DNA of 64,000 nucleotides from Euonymus europaeus. Taxonomy: Eukaryota > Streptophyta > Magnoliopsida > Celastrales > Celastraceae. The stretch is from contig OY756970.1 in assembly GCA_963580455.1 (NCBI GenBank), positions 19,902,001-19,966,000 on the forward strand. Direction: 5' to 3'. Below, one piece after another: positions 22,786-35,000 of the stretch. Each line of letters starts with the position of its first letter. The first letter of the stretch is position 1. The translations under genes and the position numbers were made by a program. The notes beneath the pieces were generated by a model. That model searched no databases. It had not been told where the DNA came from and saw nothing but the letters and a program-made list of their open reading frames with translations.

Positions 22786-23337
22786 TGTCGTTAGTCTACC
22801 AGGGCGTAGGTTAAGTCTTGGACTCATCGAAAATATTTACGTTTGCGTCACAAAAAGAAAAAAAGAATTAGAAGAGGCATAGTTGGGACTTGGGATGTGA
22901 GAATTAGGGTTGGGAAGAGATACTGCCAAGTCGGAGACCAGAATTACCAGGATTCCTCCTTTTACACTCAACAAAAGGGTAAATGACATGCCTTCTGTAA
23001 AAGGTGAAAAAAATGTTTATTTCTGACATTAAAAATTAAAAATGTGTATAAAATAAAATACAACAGAATACGATGATTTGTTGCTAAAGAGTCCACAAAT
23101 TGGTGGCACTACGTTCCTACAATAGCTTAATGCTTGCAAGCACAGGCATGCCAAGTCTGACAAGAAGCATAGGCATGCCGAATACCCGCATTGTTAATCA
23201 AGACACCAATTTCTTGCTGATAGTTTCTCCGTCTAGCTTGTCACTCAAAGCTTGCAGTTACAGAGCTTTTTCTTTCTTTTCTTTCCCGTTGTTTCCTATG
23301 GAGGTTCCCTAAGCAGAGGCAGGTTGGCAGACGTGGT
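22786..23337. other. Short intergenic region with a possible SDR remnant
   Basis: On the minus strand, about 23,175-23,220 reads EIGVLINNAGI, which matches the NNAG motif region of short-chain dehydrogenases. The frame closes on both sides within some 20 residues, so at most this is a relic. Confidence 0.25.
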
Positions 23338-24621
23338 TCATCTTTCACCATGCTTTTGAATCACCCTGAGCTTAGCACTTCGACATCGTCTATTGACGTT
23401 TTCTTCCCCTTCAGATGGTGTAATAGGGCGTTTGGTGAGGATTCTTCCGTTCCTGCCTTGTATCATCTGTCTAATCCAAGCTTCCTCCTCTTCACTGTTC
23501 TTGCTGATGTTCCCGGAATCTTTAGTACCATTTGTTCCTTCAGTCCCATCCATGCTGCAGTCTATAATTTTGAGAAATGTTTGTTTCACAATTCTGTCCT
23601 CCAAACTGTGGAAAGAGATGACAGCAAGCCTACCCCCAGGTGCAAGGGAGTCAAAACAAGCGTAGAGGGAATTCTCCAGTGTCTTCAGTTCATCATTAAC
23701 TGCTATCCTTAGAGCTTGAAACACCCGCGTTGCTGTCTTTATCCATCCTTGCCTTCCTGCCCTTTTCCCAGGAGACACACTCCGTATCAAATCTGCTAGA
23801 TCAGAAGTGGAATGCAATCCACCATGTAGACGGGCCCGGACTATCTTATTCTTAAGCAAATGCCAGTTGCTCTCTTCCCCATAGTCCCGCAGAATTCGTC
23901 CCACTTCACTATCTGGCCAAGAATTCAGAATGTCTTCTGCTTTTAGGCTAGCCTGAGGATCCATCCGCATATCAAGAGGTCCATCTGCAATCACACTGAA
24001 ACCCCTTCGAGGATTGTCCACCTGCATGGAGGAGACTCCCAAATCCATCAGGATTGCATCAACCCCTGAGGGGGCCAGTGGAGGAAGCAGAGATTGGATG
24101 TGCTTGAAGTTACTGAGGAGCAGGTGAGGACTAAGGTGAGGATGAGTATTCAACAAAGGATGGAGGATAGTTTTTGCCTCATCAAGGGCTATGGGATCTA
24201 CATCCATCCCTACGTAAAGCTTCATTTGAGGATGGCCCTTGATCATCGCAGAAGAATGGCCAGCAGCACCAAGAGTGCAATCGACAAAAGACAAGATAGG
24301 TCTCCATGAAAAAACCTCCAATACTTCAGCCAGCATGACAGGAATATGACTGCGATTGGAAGAGGATTGCAATTGATTCGTTACTGCCACCACATCTTCA
24401 TCCAACTCTTTGTGGGAGCGAGTTCTCCTCTTTTCCTTCTCTAAAGCTCTCGATTTTGCTGCTACTGCAATTGCTAATGATTTCTCCTTTTCTTTGTTCT
24501 TTCTCTTGCTACTGCTATTTCCATTGCTAATTGACACAAAGCTTCCTAAGCATTGACGGAAACAAGAAGCTCCTAAAAATGGCGTTGATGGTGAGAACAA
24601 GGGTAACACTTGCTTTGCCAT
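23338..24621 (-). CDS. RsmH/MraW-type 16S rRNA m4C methyltransferase, organellar
   Basis: Intronless, 427 aa. SAM-dependent enzyme that N4-methylates the cytosine equivalent to E. coli 16S rRNA C1402 in the decoding site. Family landmarks are all present in order: HIPVMLAEVL (92-101), SAM-binding FVDCTLGAAGHS (112-123), GMDVDPIALDEA (138-149), DLGVSSMQVDNPRRGFS (193-209), PLDMRMD (215-221), TATRVFQALRIAVNDEL (296-312), VISFHSLEDRIVKQTF (334-349) and RRCRSAKLRVIQK (411-423). The first 90 residues are Ser/Lys-rich without acidic start, as in plastid or mitochondrial transit peptides; the plastid homologue in Arabidopsis is called CMAL, and I infer but cannot prove the same compartment. All core motifs are intact. 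The likely start is the first Met at 24621. Confidence 0.92.
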   Translation of the reverse strand: MAKQVLPLFSPSTPFLGASCFRQCLGSFVSISNGNSSSKRKNKEKEKSLAIAVAAKSRALEKEKRRTRSHKELDEDVVAVTNQLQSSSNRSHIPVMLAEVLEVFSWRPILSFVDCTLGAAGHSSAMIKGHPQMKLYVGMDVDPIALDEAKTILHPLLNTHPHLSPHLLLSNFKHIQSLLPPLAPSGVDAILMDLGVSSMQVDNPRRGFSVIADGPLDMRMDPQASLKAEDILNSWPDSEVGRILRDYGEESNWHLLKNKIVRARLHGGLHSTSDLADLIRSVSPGKRAGRQGWIKTATRVFQALRIAVNDELKTLENSLYACFDSLAPGGRLAVISFHSLEDRIVKQTFLKIIDCSMDGTEGTNGTKDSGNISKNSEEEEAWIRQMIQGRNGRILTKRPITPSEGEENVNRRCRSAKLRVIQKHGER

Positions 24622-26399
24622 TTCTACAATTGACTAATTATTTGCATTCTCCTCATTTTTCCCTTCTCTTTTACCTGCTAGGGGAAAAAACAAGAAAGTG
24701 GGAGCATTAGAAGTCAGGTCATGAAACAGCCACACAAAAGACAGAATTCGACAAAATGTACATCAAAGAAGTAGATGAAACTTATTAAGTTCTTCTCCAC
24801 ATAATTAAAGCAATGCCAAAAGTGATTAAATGTTTTCAAGGACAGACTTTAGGAAGAAAAATTGCTCCAAGATTAAAGAGGACCATAATATGTTTGACTA
24901 GTCTTTACCTATATCTAGAACCAAAATCACAAGCTACAAACCTCATACCAAATAAGTATTTTTCATAAACATTGTCAGGGTAAAATTTAAGAACCCACAC
25001 CTCAAGTATATCAAGAAATTAGCATCAGAGAAATAAGTCCCACACACGCATACACATGATACACTCTAAATAACATCAACGTTCAGAAACCTCAATGCAG
25101 GAAATTATGAAGCTGTCATGGGATGAGAGGGGTAGTATCACCAAAGCATTCCGGTCACCAGTGCATTATGCCATTATGTATTTTATATGCTAAGGGTGAG
25201 ACGAGGTCAAACCACATTAAGCACTTATGGGTATCAAATTCCCATACTGGGGTTAGAGTTTTTGTCAGCTATCTACAATGCATCAACTAGAAGCTGTAAG
25301 AAAAATCTAGAGAGATAACCCATGTATAGCTCCAGTTACACTCCATAAAACATGCAAAATTATGATGATGATTATAATCCATACAAAATTGAATACTTTC
25401 ACTTGTAAAAAATCCAACACTCTTATCATTTGCAGCCATGGGAAATACAAATACTTACAAATTTTCCTTTGAGCGACTACTACATGATACTACTAAAACC
25501 AAGCAAATAAATATTGAATAAAAAGAACACAGTAACAAAGCACCCCGATCATGAATAAATTTTGAATGAAAAAAAAAACTTTCTAACAAAGCATCCCCAA
25601 TCGTGAAAGAACAAGTAAACAATAACCAACACACAAAAATTCAAACCACGAGACTAGAAAGAAGAACTATATCCATTATCGGCCAGACCAAATCAAATTA
25701 CAGCAGCCAGCATAAAACAAATGAACCATATAATGATAATTTGCCTCACCAATATGTTATTTCTCTCTCTCTACTGACAAACAAATTACTTCCACTACAA
25801 ACCCATATGTGATAATCTAATTCAGTGAGAATTTATGAGAAAAAGAAAACCAATTTTGATAACTCCGAATTAATTTGTTTCTCCAAACACAGTTGGGGCA
25901 TTCACATGGAGACCACCCAAACGTATAAAATTCAAAAACTCTAAGTTACCAAGGGCAATTAATAAGAAAAACAGAAAGCTTAGCAGTGGGTGTAAAGACA
26001 ACCCCGACCTAACCAAGAGTGCTCAGACTAGATAGATGGGAAGAGAGAAAGATTCCGGAGTCCGCCGAACGAGAAATTGGAGACGTACCCCGAATTGAGA
26101 GGAGACCTTTCGGTGGGTCTTCTTTCCCAGTAGTCGTGCCGTAGGACGTAGCAGTTGAACGACACGGCTCTCCGTGGCATAGAGGCTCTTGCAGTCTCGA
26201 ATTAGCTTGCCCGCATTCTTGTTCTGGTCCGGCTGCAACCGTTCAGACTCGCTTGGTTTGGCTGCGCAAGAATGTGGGGGTATTGATATTTTTTATATTC
26301 CAATAATAATAATAATTTATTTTTATTGGGACAATTTTATTTTTCTCAAATATCTAACAATTTTTTTATAAAATAAAAATATATGATAAACATTGAAAA
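24622..26399. other. 5' side of the rRNA methyltransferase gene, possible distal leader exon
   Basis: Mostly AT-rich. A more GC-rich block at about 26,020-26,260 stands out from its surroundings. It could be a distal leader exon of the minus-strand methyltransferase gene, with an intron between, or an unrelated promoter. No recognisable protein is encoded. Confidence 0.3.
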
Positions 26400-26770
26400 A
26401 AATTTGTCTCGCGAGTAAGGAACACAATGACTTGTTTTCAATTGGCAAAACAAATATTTGTTGGGAGATATATTTTATTGATGTGACTGTATTGATAAAT
26501 ATATTTTGTTAATGTGATTAGGTATGTGATTTGACTTTTTCATCATAGAATTGAAATTCAATATTAATTTTAGTGAGAATGTATGAAGAAATGAAATTTA
26601 ATTAGGCTTTATTTTTGGATAACGTAAAAATTATATTGAAATATGCATTTTGTTGATATGATTGTATTGAAAGAGTTATTTTATTAATATATATAAATAT
26701 GTGAGACCACTTGATATGACTGCATGAAAAATATATATTTTATTAATATATATAAATATTTGGAATCACT
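26400..26770 (+). mobile_element. MITE of the dispersed family (copy B, degraded)
   Basis: Carries repeated TTTTATTGATGTGACTGTAT and GATTTGACTTTT-like phrases shared with copies A, C, D and E. The ends are unclear. Confidence 0.5.
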
Positions 26771-26955
26771 TTTATATAATAGATATGAGCTATAAAAAAT
26801 GAATGAAGACATTGGATCACATCATTATCTTGGGTCTAGAGTGACTCAATGTGAGCGCAACTTTTTTTCTTTTAAAGGCTCATGGTCATGATGATATTTT
26901 TTATTTGAAGCAGGAAAAGAGAAGTTGAGGCTAGAAGCAATCACATCACTCATAA

Positions 26956-27440
26956 GAGCAAATACGAATAGTAAATATGTAAAATAGAGAGGAGATAATA
27001 TATAAGGATTGTGTGTTTTTATTGATATGATTGTATTGAAAAATGTGTTTTATTAATGAGACTGAGTATATGACTTGACTTTTGGATAATAGAGGTGAGA
27101 CCCAATATTAATTTTAATGGAGAAAGGGAAGGAGGAATGAATTCAAGTCGGTATGGTAAAGAGTATGTCTAAAATAATATAAATTGGTGTAGAAAGTAAT
27201 GTCCGAGAGTATGCATGACAGAGTGTAAGTTGTTCTAATACCCAACCAAACAGAGGGGAAATGCAGTGGCTTGACTAATGAAGAAGGAAAAATTGTCTTG
27301 GAATATGTTTTTTAGACTTTTAGTGATGTGATTATATTGAAATAAGTATTTTGTTGACGTGAATAAATATTTGTGATAATTTATTCGTGTAATAAAAGTG
27401 AAATTCAATTGAAAAGTTAATGAGAACATTAAGGGTGTAC
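26956..27440 (+). mobile_element. MITE of the dispersed family (copy C)
   Basis: Starts near AAGAGCAAATACG, as does copy E, and contains TTTTTATTGATATGATTGTA, TGTGTTTTATTAATGAGACT and CCAATATTAATTTTAATGGA. An inverted pair, GAGAGTATGCATGACAGAGT at about 27,207 against ACTCTGTCAGACATACTCTC at about 27,785, suggests a second MITE nested across the right end. Confidence 0.5.
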
Positions 27441-29038
27441 CATTGTCACAACCCTAACAATGAATGACAATCTAATATTTTATAAGATTTTCCCTACTGA
27501 AACAATCCCAATATGCTCCAATATAATTAAAAATTAAAATTATATTTCGCACAAAATGCGAGCGCACAAGTGAGTTTCTTCTCCACCCTGGACATAAGGG
27601 AGAAAACCTCACTTTAAAATTTTATGTTTTTGATTGGGTGCTATGCAATTAAACTCTATAAAATTAAAGACTTTGTTTGTGTTATAGAGTTAAGGAACAT
27701 GACCAATACATACCTTATATAGATACCTTATATAGAGCTACTAGTAGTGTGATACGTTTGTTGTCTAAATAGAAGCTAGCTTATACTCTGTCAGACATAC
27801 TCTCAGACACTCTCAGCTTTTACGTTTTACGATAGCTTATACTCTATCACACATACTCTCTACCAAACATACTCTAAACGTGCGTTTGATTGAGAATATG
27901 CCTAATAGCTTATAAACTGATATGCAGAGGGAAACTGAGCTTATAAGCTCAGCGTATAAGCTGACATATAAGCTCAGTCATAAACAAATTATCGCATCAA
28001 CCATCACAAGTGTGTTATGCCTGTAGAAATTAGTACAACATTAATTTTACCTAATAACAGAATCAAAATTAAAAGCTAGAAAAGATAATAATTCAAGCTT
28101 AAAGAGTGACAGCGGGGGCTTGACAATTTAGGAATTTAAAGGCTTCACTTATTAACCAATTTACAATTTTAGGTATAGATAAAATTAAACAAATAATGTA
28201 TATTAAATCAAATTAAAAGCTTCTTATTTATTTTAGGCATCATCTAAGTTAACTTTTCAAATATCTTATTAAAAAAAGTTGTATCATGAAAATCTTTTTA
28301 TTGGTTTTATGAGATATATTTTTAAATTGACAATAAAGATATCACTATTCTTCATTGTATAATTTTTTTTTACATTCTTCGATAAACTTATTGATAATGA
28401 TCAACGTCATGTACCATGAAGTAATATATATGCATATGAAATTAAATTCACAAAATGACGTATGTTTTAATTCGCAATATAAATTATCTCAGACACAAAA
28501 ACACAAATTTAGCAAATGCTCTACAATTATTCTATAATATAATAAAATTTTTAAAACTATATAGCATGCCCCTAATGCTATGTTTATTATGGTACACCTT
28601 ACCCACACCAAAAAGAAGATGTGATTATCCATTTTTTTTTTCTTACAAGAATTCACATGCCAATGGCTCTTTTTTTCCTATTTAATAATAAAATTCGTTA
28701 TTATCCACGTCAGCTATGCAAAGGCACCGCCTCAATGACCTTTGGACATTAAAAAAAGTTTCTCCAATCAGAGTCAGACTCGACCGTTACCTTGATTGTG
28801 GTAACTCAAACACGGTCCGATCTGGTCGAAACAAAAACCCTAATTAAAATCCTTAACCGGTGTCGCGTGAAAATTTCATTTTTGCCACTCTTCACTGTCT
28901 TCAGTTCAGAATCCGGGAAGAGAAACTAGAGTCTTCCCTCGCTTGGGACAGCGAAAGACTCTCTCCGGAGCGGGAAAAGTTAATCTCGATTGCTTTTAAA
29001 TTTACTAAGAATTAGGTTTTTTTGTTTTGGCGATTGAG
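27441..29038. promoter_or_regulatory. Intergenic region and importin-9 5' flank
   Basis: 27,690-27,990 has MITE-like inverted ends (TACTCTCT.. and AAGCTCAG.. phrases). The importin leader is probably within 28,870-29,038. No other exon seen. Confidence 0.35.
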
Positions 29039-32000
29039 ATGGAGACGACGAACGTCGTGGATGATCAAGATCAGCAATGGCTACTCAATTGCTTGTCTGC
29101 TACTCTTGACGCTAACCAAGAAGTACGCTCCTTCGCCGAAGCTTCTCTCCATCAAGCTTCTCTTCAACCAGGTTTCATACTCAGGCTCACTCTCTCACTT
29201 TTCCTCTCCTTATTTTCAATTTATTGTCACTATTGTTCAATGTATGTATTTGTTCTAGAATAGGTGTAGAAACTTGTATTTGTGTTATGTAATGTACTTC
29301 TGCTTGGTGGTATTTGGATTTTCAGATGTGAAAGGTTGGATGGATATTGATATGTTACAGGTGCTGTTTGGATGGAATTGAGAGAGCTGTTGAATTCTAT
29401 GGAAACGTAATATTTGGACTGAGAGCTCTAAGCCTGGGGAAATCTTAGCAAGTAAAATATACGAGGGGAATCATTTAGTTACGGTCAATGTCAATTATGT
29501 TGGATTTGGAAGATAGGAATGATCAGATTATCAATTCTAAGCAGTATAGTTTTCTTGATAGCTAGTTTGCTTCCTTATAAGCTTTGGTGTAGTTTTCTCT
29601 CTAAGAATGTTCTTGAGGCCCTAAACTTAACACCTCTTTGTAGCTTCTGGTTTGTAGCCTTATTGGTTCTGCCAAAAGGGGTTCTATTATAACTTAAAAG
29701 AAATAAGAGGAGGCACACAAATACATTTTTTTTGAAAGTTTAGAAGTTGGATTGGCATGTAATTCATCTGCTGTTATCTTTACGAGGTCATTATAAATTA
29801 CATTTACAAAGCGTGCTTATGCTTATGCTTGTAAATTTGTGGTTGAATTTTCTGTCCTGCAGGTTTTGGTGGAGCACTTTCCAAGGTTGCCGCAAACAGA
29901 GAGCTTTCACTAGGATTGCGCCAGATATCCTTTGTTCCTACTGATATCACTTTGATATTGCTTGCTTATTTATTAGTTACTTATTACGATAAGTCTATAA
30001 TATGACTATTGTTTTCCTTTCATTTCATTTGAGATAAAGAAAGAATCGTGTCCAATTAGTGATTACATCTTTTATGATGTGCCATATGTAATGAAATTCT
30101 AGCTTCCATTCATGATAGGAAGGGAAATTCTGGCATGTGTAAATCATGAGATTATCTTATTAATATTTTGAGGGAGGGGGAGTTGAAAATTCCACCCTCT
30201 GCATGTTATGGTAACAATATTTTTTAGTGGCATATGTGATTGATTTTGTTGGTCTTGTTAAACTTAACATTTCATTACCTAGCTGCTGTCCTTCTAAAGC
30301 AGTTTATTAAGAAGCATTGGCAGGAGGGCAATGAGTCCTTTGAACATCCACCTGTGTCAAGTGAAGAAAAGGTATGAAATATCGTACTGTGGATTTAAAA
30401 TCTCTATTACACTCATCCGCATCTTCAATTATTCTCCATATCTTAGCACATTCCACTGATCAAATCTGTAAAATTGCTTATCTTGCAGAATGATGAATCT
30501 TTGAGTTACGTATTTTTCTTCTTCTTTTTAGTTAAGTATTTATTTGTGTGGAGATGGTTTATTCTCAGATTTAGGGTCATTAGATTAAGTAATCACATTT
30601 TAGTTGAGGAACAAAGTTTAGTTTGTGGGATTAGATGAATCAGTTATACTTCACTCCATTCTGGATCTATCATTCCAAACAAAGGTTTACTCTCCTTTTT
30701 TTTAATTTCCTTTTAACGTTCCTGATAGTAGGCTTGTAATATGACGTACATTGTGAACAATCTATGAATAAGTGTAATTAGAGGCACTTTTGATCAAGTC
30801 TATGGATGGAGAGATGCGAGTTCTTGTGGCAGCCGAGTTACTGATACTTGGTATAAGTTATTTCTTGAAGTTGGTGAATGATATTGGAGAGTCCTTGCTA
30901 ATAGAACACCGAGTAAACTGGGAAACATCGAAGGAAAGTAAAATAATTGCTGAGAAGGCAACTGTTTGTTGAGTTTCATATTTCCCTCAATTAAGTCATT
31001 GTGTCCCTCATCATAATGTAAGCTGCTGGTTTTATGCTTCTGGAATTTAGTAGGACCCCTCATTATCAGTTATAGTTTTTTCTTGGGACTTGCATTCTCT
31101 GGATGGAAGGCACATTGCGTGTTTACATTTTAGTGTTGCAATATAGTATTCGTTATGTACTAACAACGAACATGTTATTGTGAACTTCTCTGTTCATTTG
31201 GAATTTTGTGTACTATCAGGGAGCTATACGCAGACTTCTTCTCTTGTCGTTGGATGACTGTCATAGAAAAATCAGTACAGCAATTAGTATTGCTGTTGCA
31301 TCCATAGCAGTCTACGACTTGCCGGAGGAGTGGCCAGATTTGTTGCCATTTCTATTGAAGTCGATAAATGATCAAACCAATATAAATGGAGGTATGTCAG
31401 TGGTTTTTTTTTTATTTTTATTTGTCTCTCAACCAGTCTGGTGATATTTCTGTGCTTTATTTCATTCTTTAACTTTCTTTGCAAGTGCATTTATGTTCGT
31501 TGTAAATGAGTATCACTCATAGGAGTTTGTTTCTGAATGCTTTCTCATTAAAGGAAGTTATTATTGTAGCATGGTTTAAGATATTATTTAGCTAATGCAT
31601 ATTGAGTTGCAATTTACACTACTCCTTTTCAGTCAGCATGGGTCCTGCTTCTTCTACATAGACTATTATTTCATTTTGGACCATTCATTTGTTAGCCTCT
31701 TTTTTGGTTTTATATATTTAATGTCTAAAACAAATCCCAAGGGCTCTTGTAGTGGACGGAGGGTCAGGAAAGGGCAAGATGCACACAACCTTACCTTGCT
31801 TAGTAGAGGCTATTTTCAAGAATCGTACCCATGACTATAGATTGTAGTTACTTGTTTTTGTTTACCTTTATCTTAGAACATGTATTTTTTCTATTCATTT
31901 TGAGCATGCCGTTCTTATTTATAAACGTGATCTACTTACCCAAAGAACATATTATAGGTGAACAACTTCTTAGTTCTTACTGTATTCGATATTATAATTG

Positions 32001-35000
32001 CAGTTCTTTTTTAATTTGATACTATAGTTGTACTTAAGATGCCACTCATCGAATAATCACGAGTGATGCATCATCATTTTTTCTTTGACCATATAAGACT
32101 CGAGAGGATCGCCAGTGATATGTTAGTAAGAGATGAACTTGGTCAGATAAGTTCACTTGTCGATTAGTTGAGTAGTCACCAATGCTTGCATCTTCATATG
32201 CAACTGATTTTTCATGTCCTCACTCCTGCGTATGGACCGGGTGGGTTTGGCGTGCTTATTTTGGTCCCACTTAGCCTGCAGAATTTCAAGAAATTTAGAT
32301 CACAAGTTCAATTCATGTAAACAGTCTATCCACATATTATGTCGTCATAAGATCTGTGTATATCCTGTCTGCCAATCCCACCTATTGGAAGAGCCTTGTG
32401 CATGAGAGTTATTTACCTTAGGGCCTTCCTAGGGTTGCTTACATTAACCTGATGATTGTGTCTGGATTGGGACTTAGGCTAAGATAGTAGGTTTTAATAG
32501 TTATTGCCTAGGTGTTGGCTGGGATGGTGAAGCATAGTTGTCAAAGGCGCTAGCGCACCCAAGGCGCAAAGGGTCTTCTATCGTCTGAGGTGCAAGGCAC
32601 CATGAATCAACCCTCAACCTCAAAATTTGGGTTCCAATTATCTTCTTTGACTCATGTGAACAGTTTCTGGAAAAGCGACACCAAGTTGGTGTTGGCTGGG
32701 ATGGTGAAGCCTAGTTGTCAAAAGGTGTCAGCGAAACCAAGGCACAAAAGGTCTTCTATCGCCTGAGGCGCAAGGCACCATGAATCGCCCACCAAAATTT
32801 GGGCTCCATTTATCCGCTTTGATCTATGGGAACAGTTTCTGAAAAAACAGCCACACATGTTGAAAGTAATAAGTTCTCACAAAGCAGAGCAGATTAGAAT
32901 TTTGAGAATTGTGGTGTCGTCATATCCGTGATGTGTCATGTCCAAGTGTCTGATGTGTCATGTCCGAGTGTCTGACACCCGTGTATGTGTTGCTTAGATT
33001 TTTTCCCTTTGTTTACTTGACATATAATCATAAGATTTTATTATTATGTTGACAAAAAATTGTGGAGTTATTTATTGAAAATTTCATTTGTTTGTTTATG
33101 GCTGAACCAGCTCTAATAAAAGTTTTTATTTTGTTAAAATTGCTTCGGGCAGGTTCGCTTTTGCTAGAGGAGGTTGTAAGTTCTTCTGGTCACGAAGGAA
33201 TCATCGCGATTGTGGATGCTGCAAGGGAACGATTTGTGGAGTCTCAACAAGAGAAAGCTGCCAGTTCTGCTGTTTGGTGGAGAGTAAGCAAACTTTGTTT
33301 CTATTCTTAATATTTGTTGAAAGTTTCATCTTGTACTACGGAGTGGTGGGGACTCTAAATGATTTTCTGAAAAAGGTTATATATGTAGTATAAATCTTTC
33401 CTGGGAATTACTGTGTAAAGAATTTTGTGTCATTCTTTATTGGTGCATACTGCAGTTCAGATCTCATCTAATGCTTTTTTTCCCCGATTCATCATAAATA
33501 CTCTGTTTCCTGAGCACAAGTGTTCTGGGAAGTAAATAAATTAGTTGTGTATCAGTTCATAAGCATCCAGAAAAGTAATGCAGATATAGAAGATAGGGGA
33601 ATGATGTATAAGGTTGCGAGTCTCAAATAAATAAATAAAGACTGAAAAAAATTGCTTAAGACATGGTGGAGAGTTTGTTGGTCCAGCTTTCAGCTATTCT
33701 CAATTATCAAAGAATTACTGCTCTTGTTTATAACCTTTGATGAAATTCATTGGTAAGAATTTTGATTGTCTCCTATGCTGACCCTTTTATAGAAAAGATA
33801 AATGTGTTGTCGAATCTATGCTTCTTGAATATCCATGCATCTTGTAGCCTCTAGGGTTGATTCACTTCTTGAATTTTAGATTATTTACTGATGCAGACCT
33901 TTTTATCAATAATTTTCTCTCTACTGGCAAGTTTTTTGCTTTTTAGAATCTGTAATTCTTATTGAAACTTTCTCGGTTTCTCTTTTGGGTTTCGCCTCCT
34001 TGATTGCCCTGAATACATATTATTTTCTATTGAAAAAAAGAAGATGACTATTTAAATTAGATACATAGTAGCTTTTCTTATCTCAAAACATTAATGATAA
34101 ATAAGACCTAAGTTATAATAAACATCCAAAGCTCATTAGAAATTCACAGGCTAGTCACATGAACTATTTAATAACTGTTAAGCAAGGACTAAAACAAAGA
34201 AAGAAAAATAAAATTAAGTATTAAAAACAAATAAATCAGAAAACCTGCTATGAAGTTGGGCTATAGTGATGTGAGCAAATATGTTCCTGCCTCAATCTCC
34301 TAACTTGGAAAAGAACTTGGCTCAGATGAATAAATTTGATCGTTTAGGTACGTCTATGTTATTATATGAGTTGTCGCTCCTTGAGTTTGCTTCTGACATA
34401 TAACACAGTATTAACATCTTGTTACATCATCAGTAATTGTTGAATTTCTCTGCAACAATAGTCACTTAACATCAAATCCATCATTTTGAGTATAAGTCTG
34501 AAATGATAATGATGAACACTCTCTTTATAGGTGATTAGAACATAACGTTCTGTTATACTGATTTTCTCATTTCTAATATAATCTTGGCATCAGTTATTTA
34601 TTGCTAATGCTTTATGACTATATGATTCTTTGTTTATCATAACTCAACTATGGATGGTAAAATTGGCAGATGAGGGAGGCTACTTTGTTTTCTTTGGCTT
34701 CTGTGTCGGACCAGTTGCTCGAAGCAGAGGTTTTGTGCTGTTATAGTTGACTGTCTTTTGTTGGTTCTCATGAGCTAGGCACTCTTTTCTTTGTTTACCT
34801 TGTTGAGATTCTATTATGGATTCAGCACCTTATCTTTTTCTCATAACAGGCTTCAGGACAAACCAGAATTAACTTGGAAACACTTATTGAGCAAATGATT
34901 ACAGTAGACATTGGTACAATGCACTCTTTCCCTTCCTTTTGGTGACATTGCTGGCACATTCTTTCATTAGCAGTAACCGTTATGTTTTTTTTTTCTTTTG

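Larger units (their letters stand above)
31392..33152 (+). other. Importin-9 intron 4: site of the missing central exons
   Basis: This 1,761-bp interval separates the exon ending NING from the one starting SLLLEEVV. In homologues about 230 residues lie between these points. I read all three forward frames and see only intron-like T-rich sequence and repeats (31745-31835, 32326-32400, 32511-32860), none of it resembling the missing part. Confidence 0.7.

Noticed and set aside
31392..33152. Hidden importin-9 exons in the long intron
   Set aside because: Read in all three forward frames; only repeats and T-rich sequence, none like the missing HEAT repeats.
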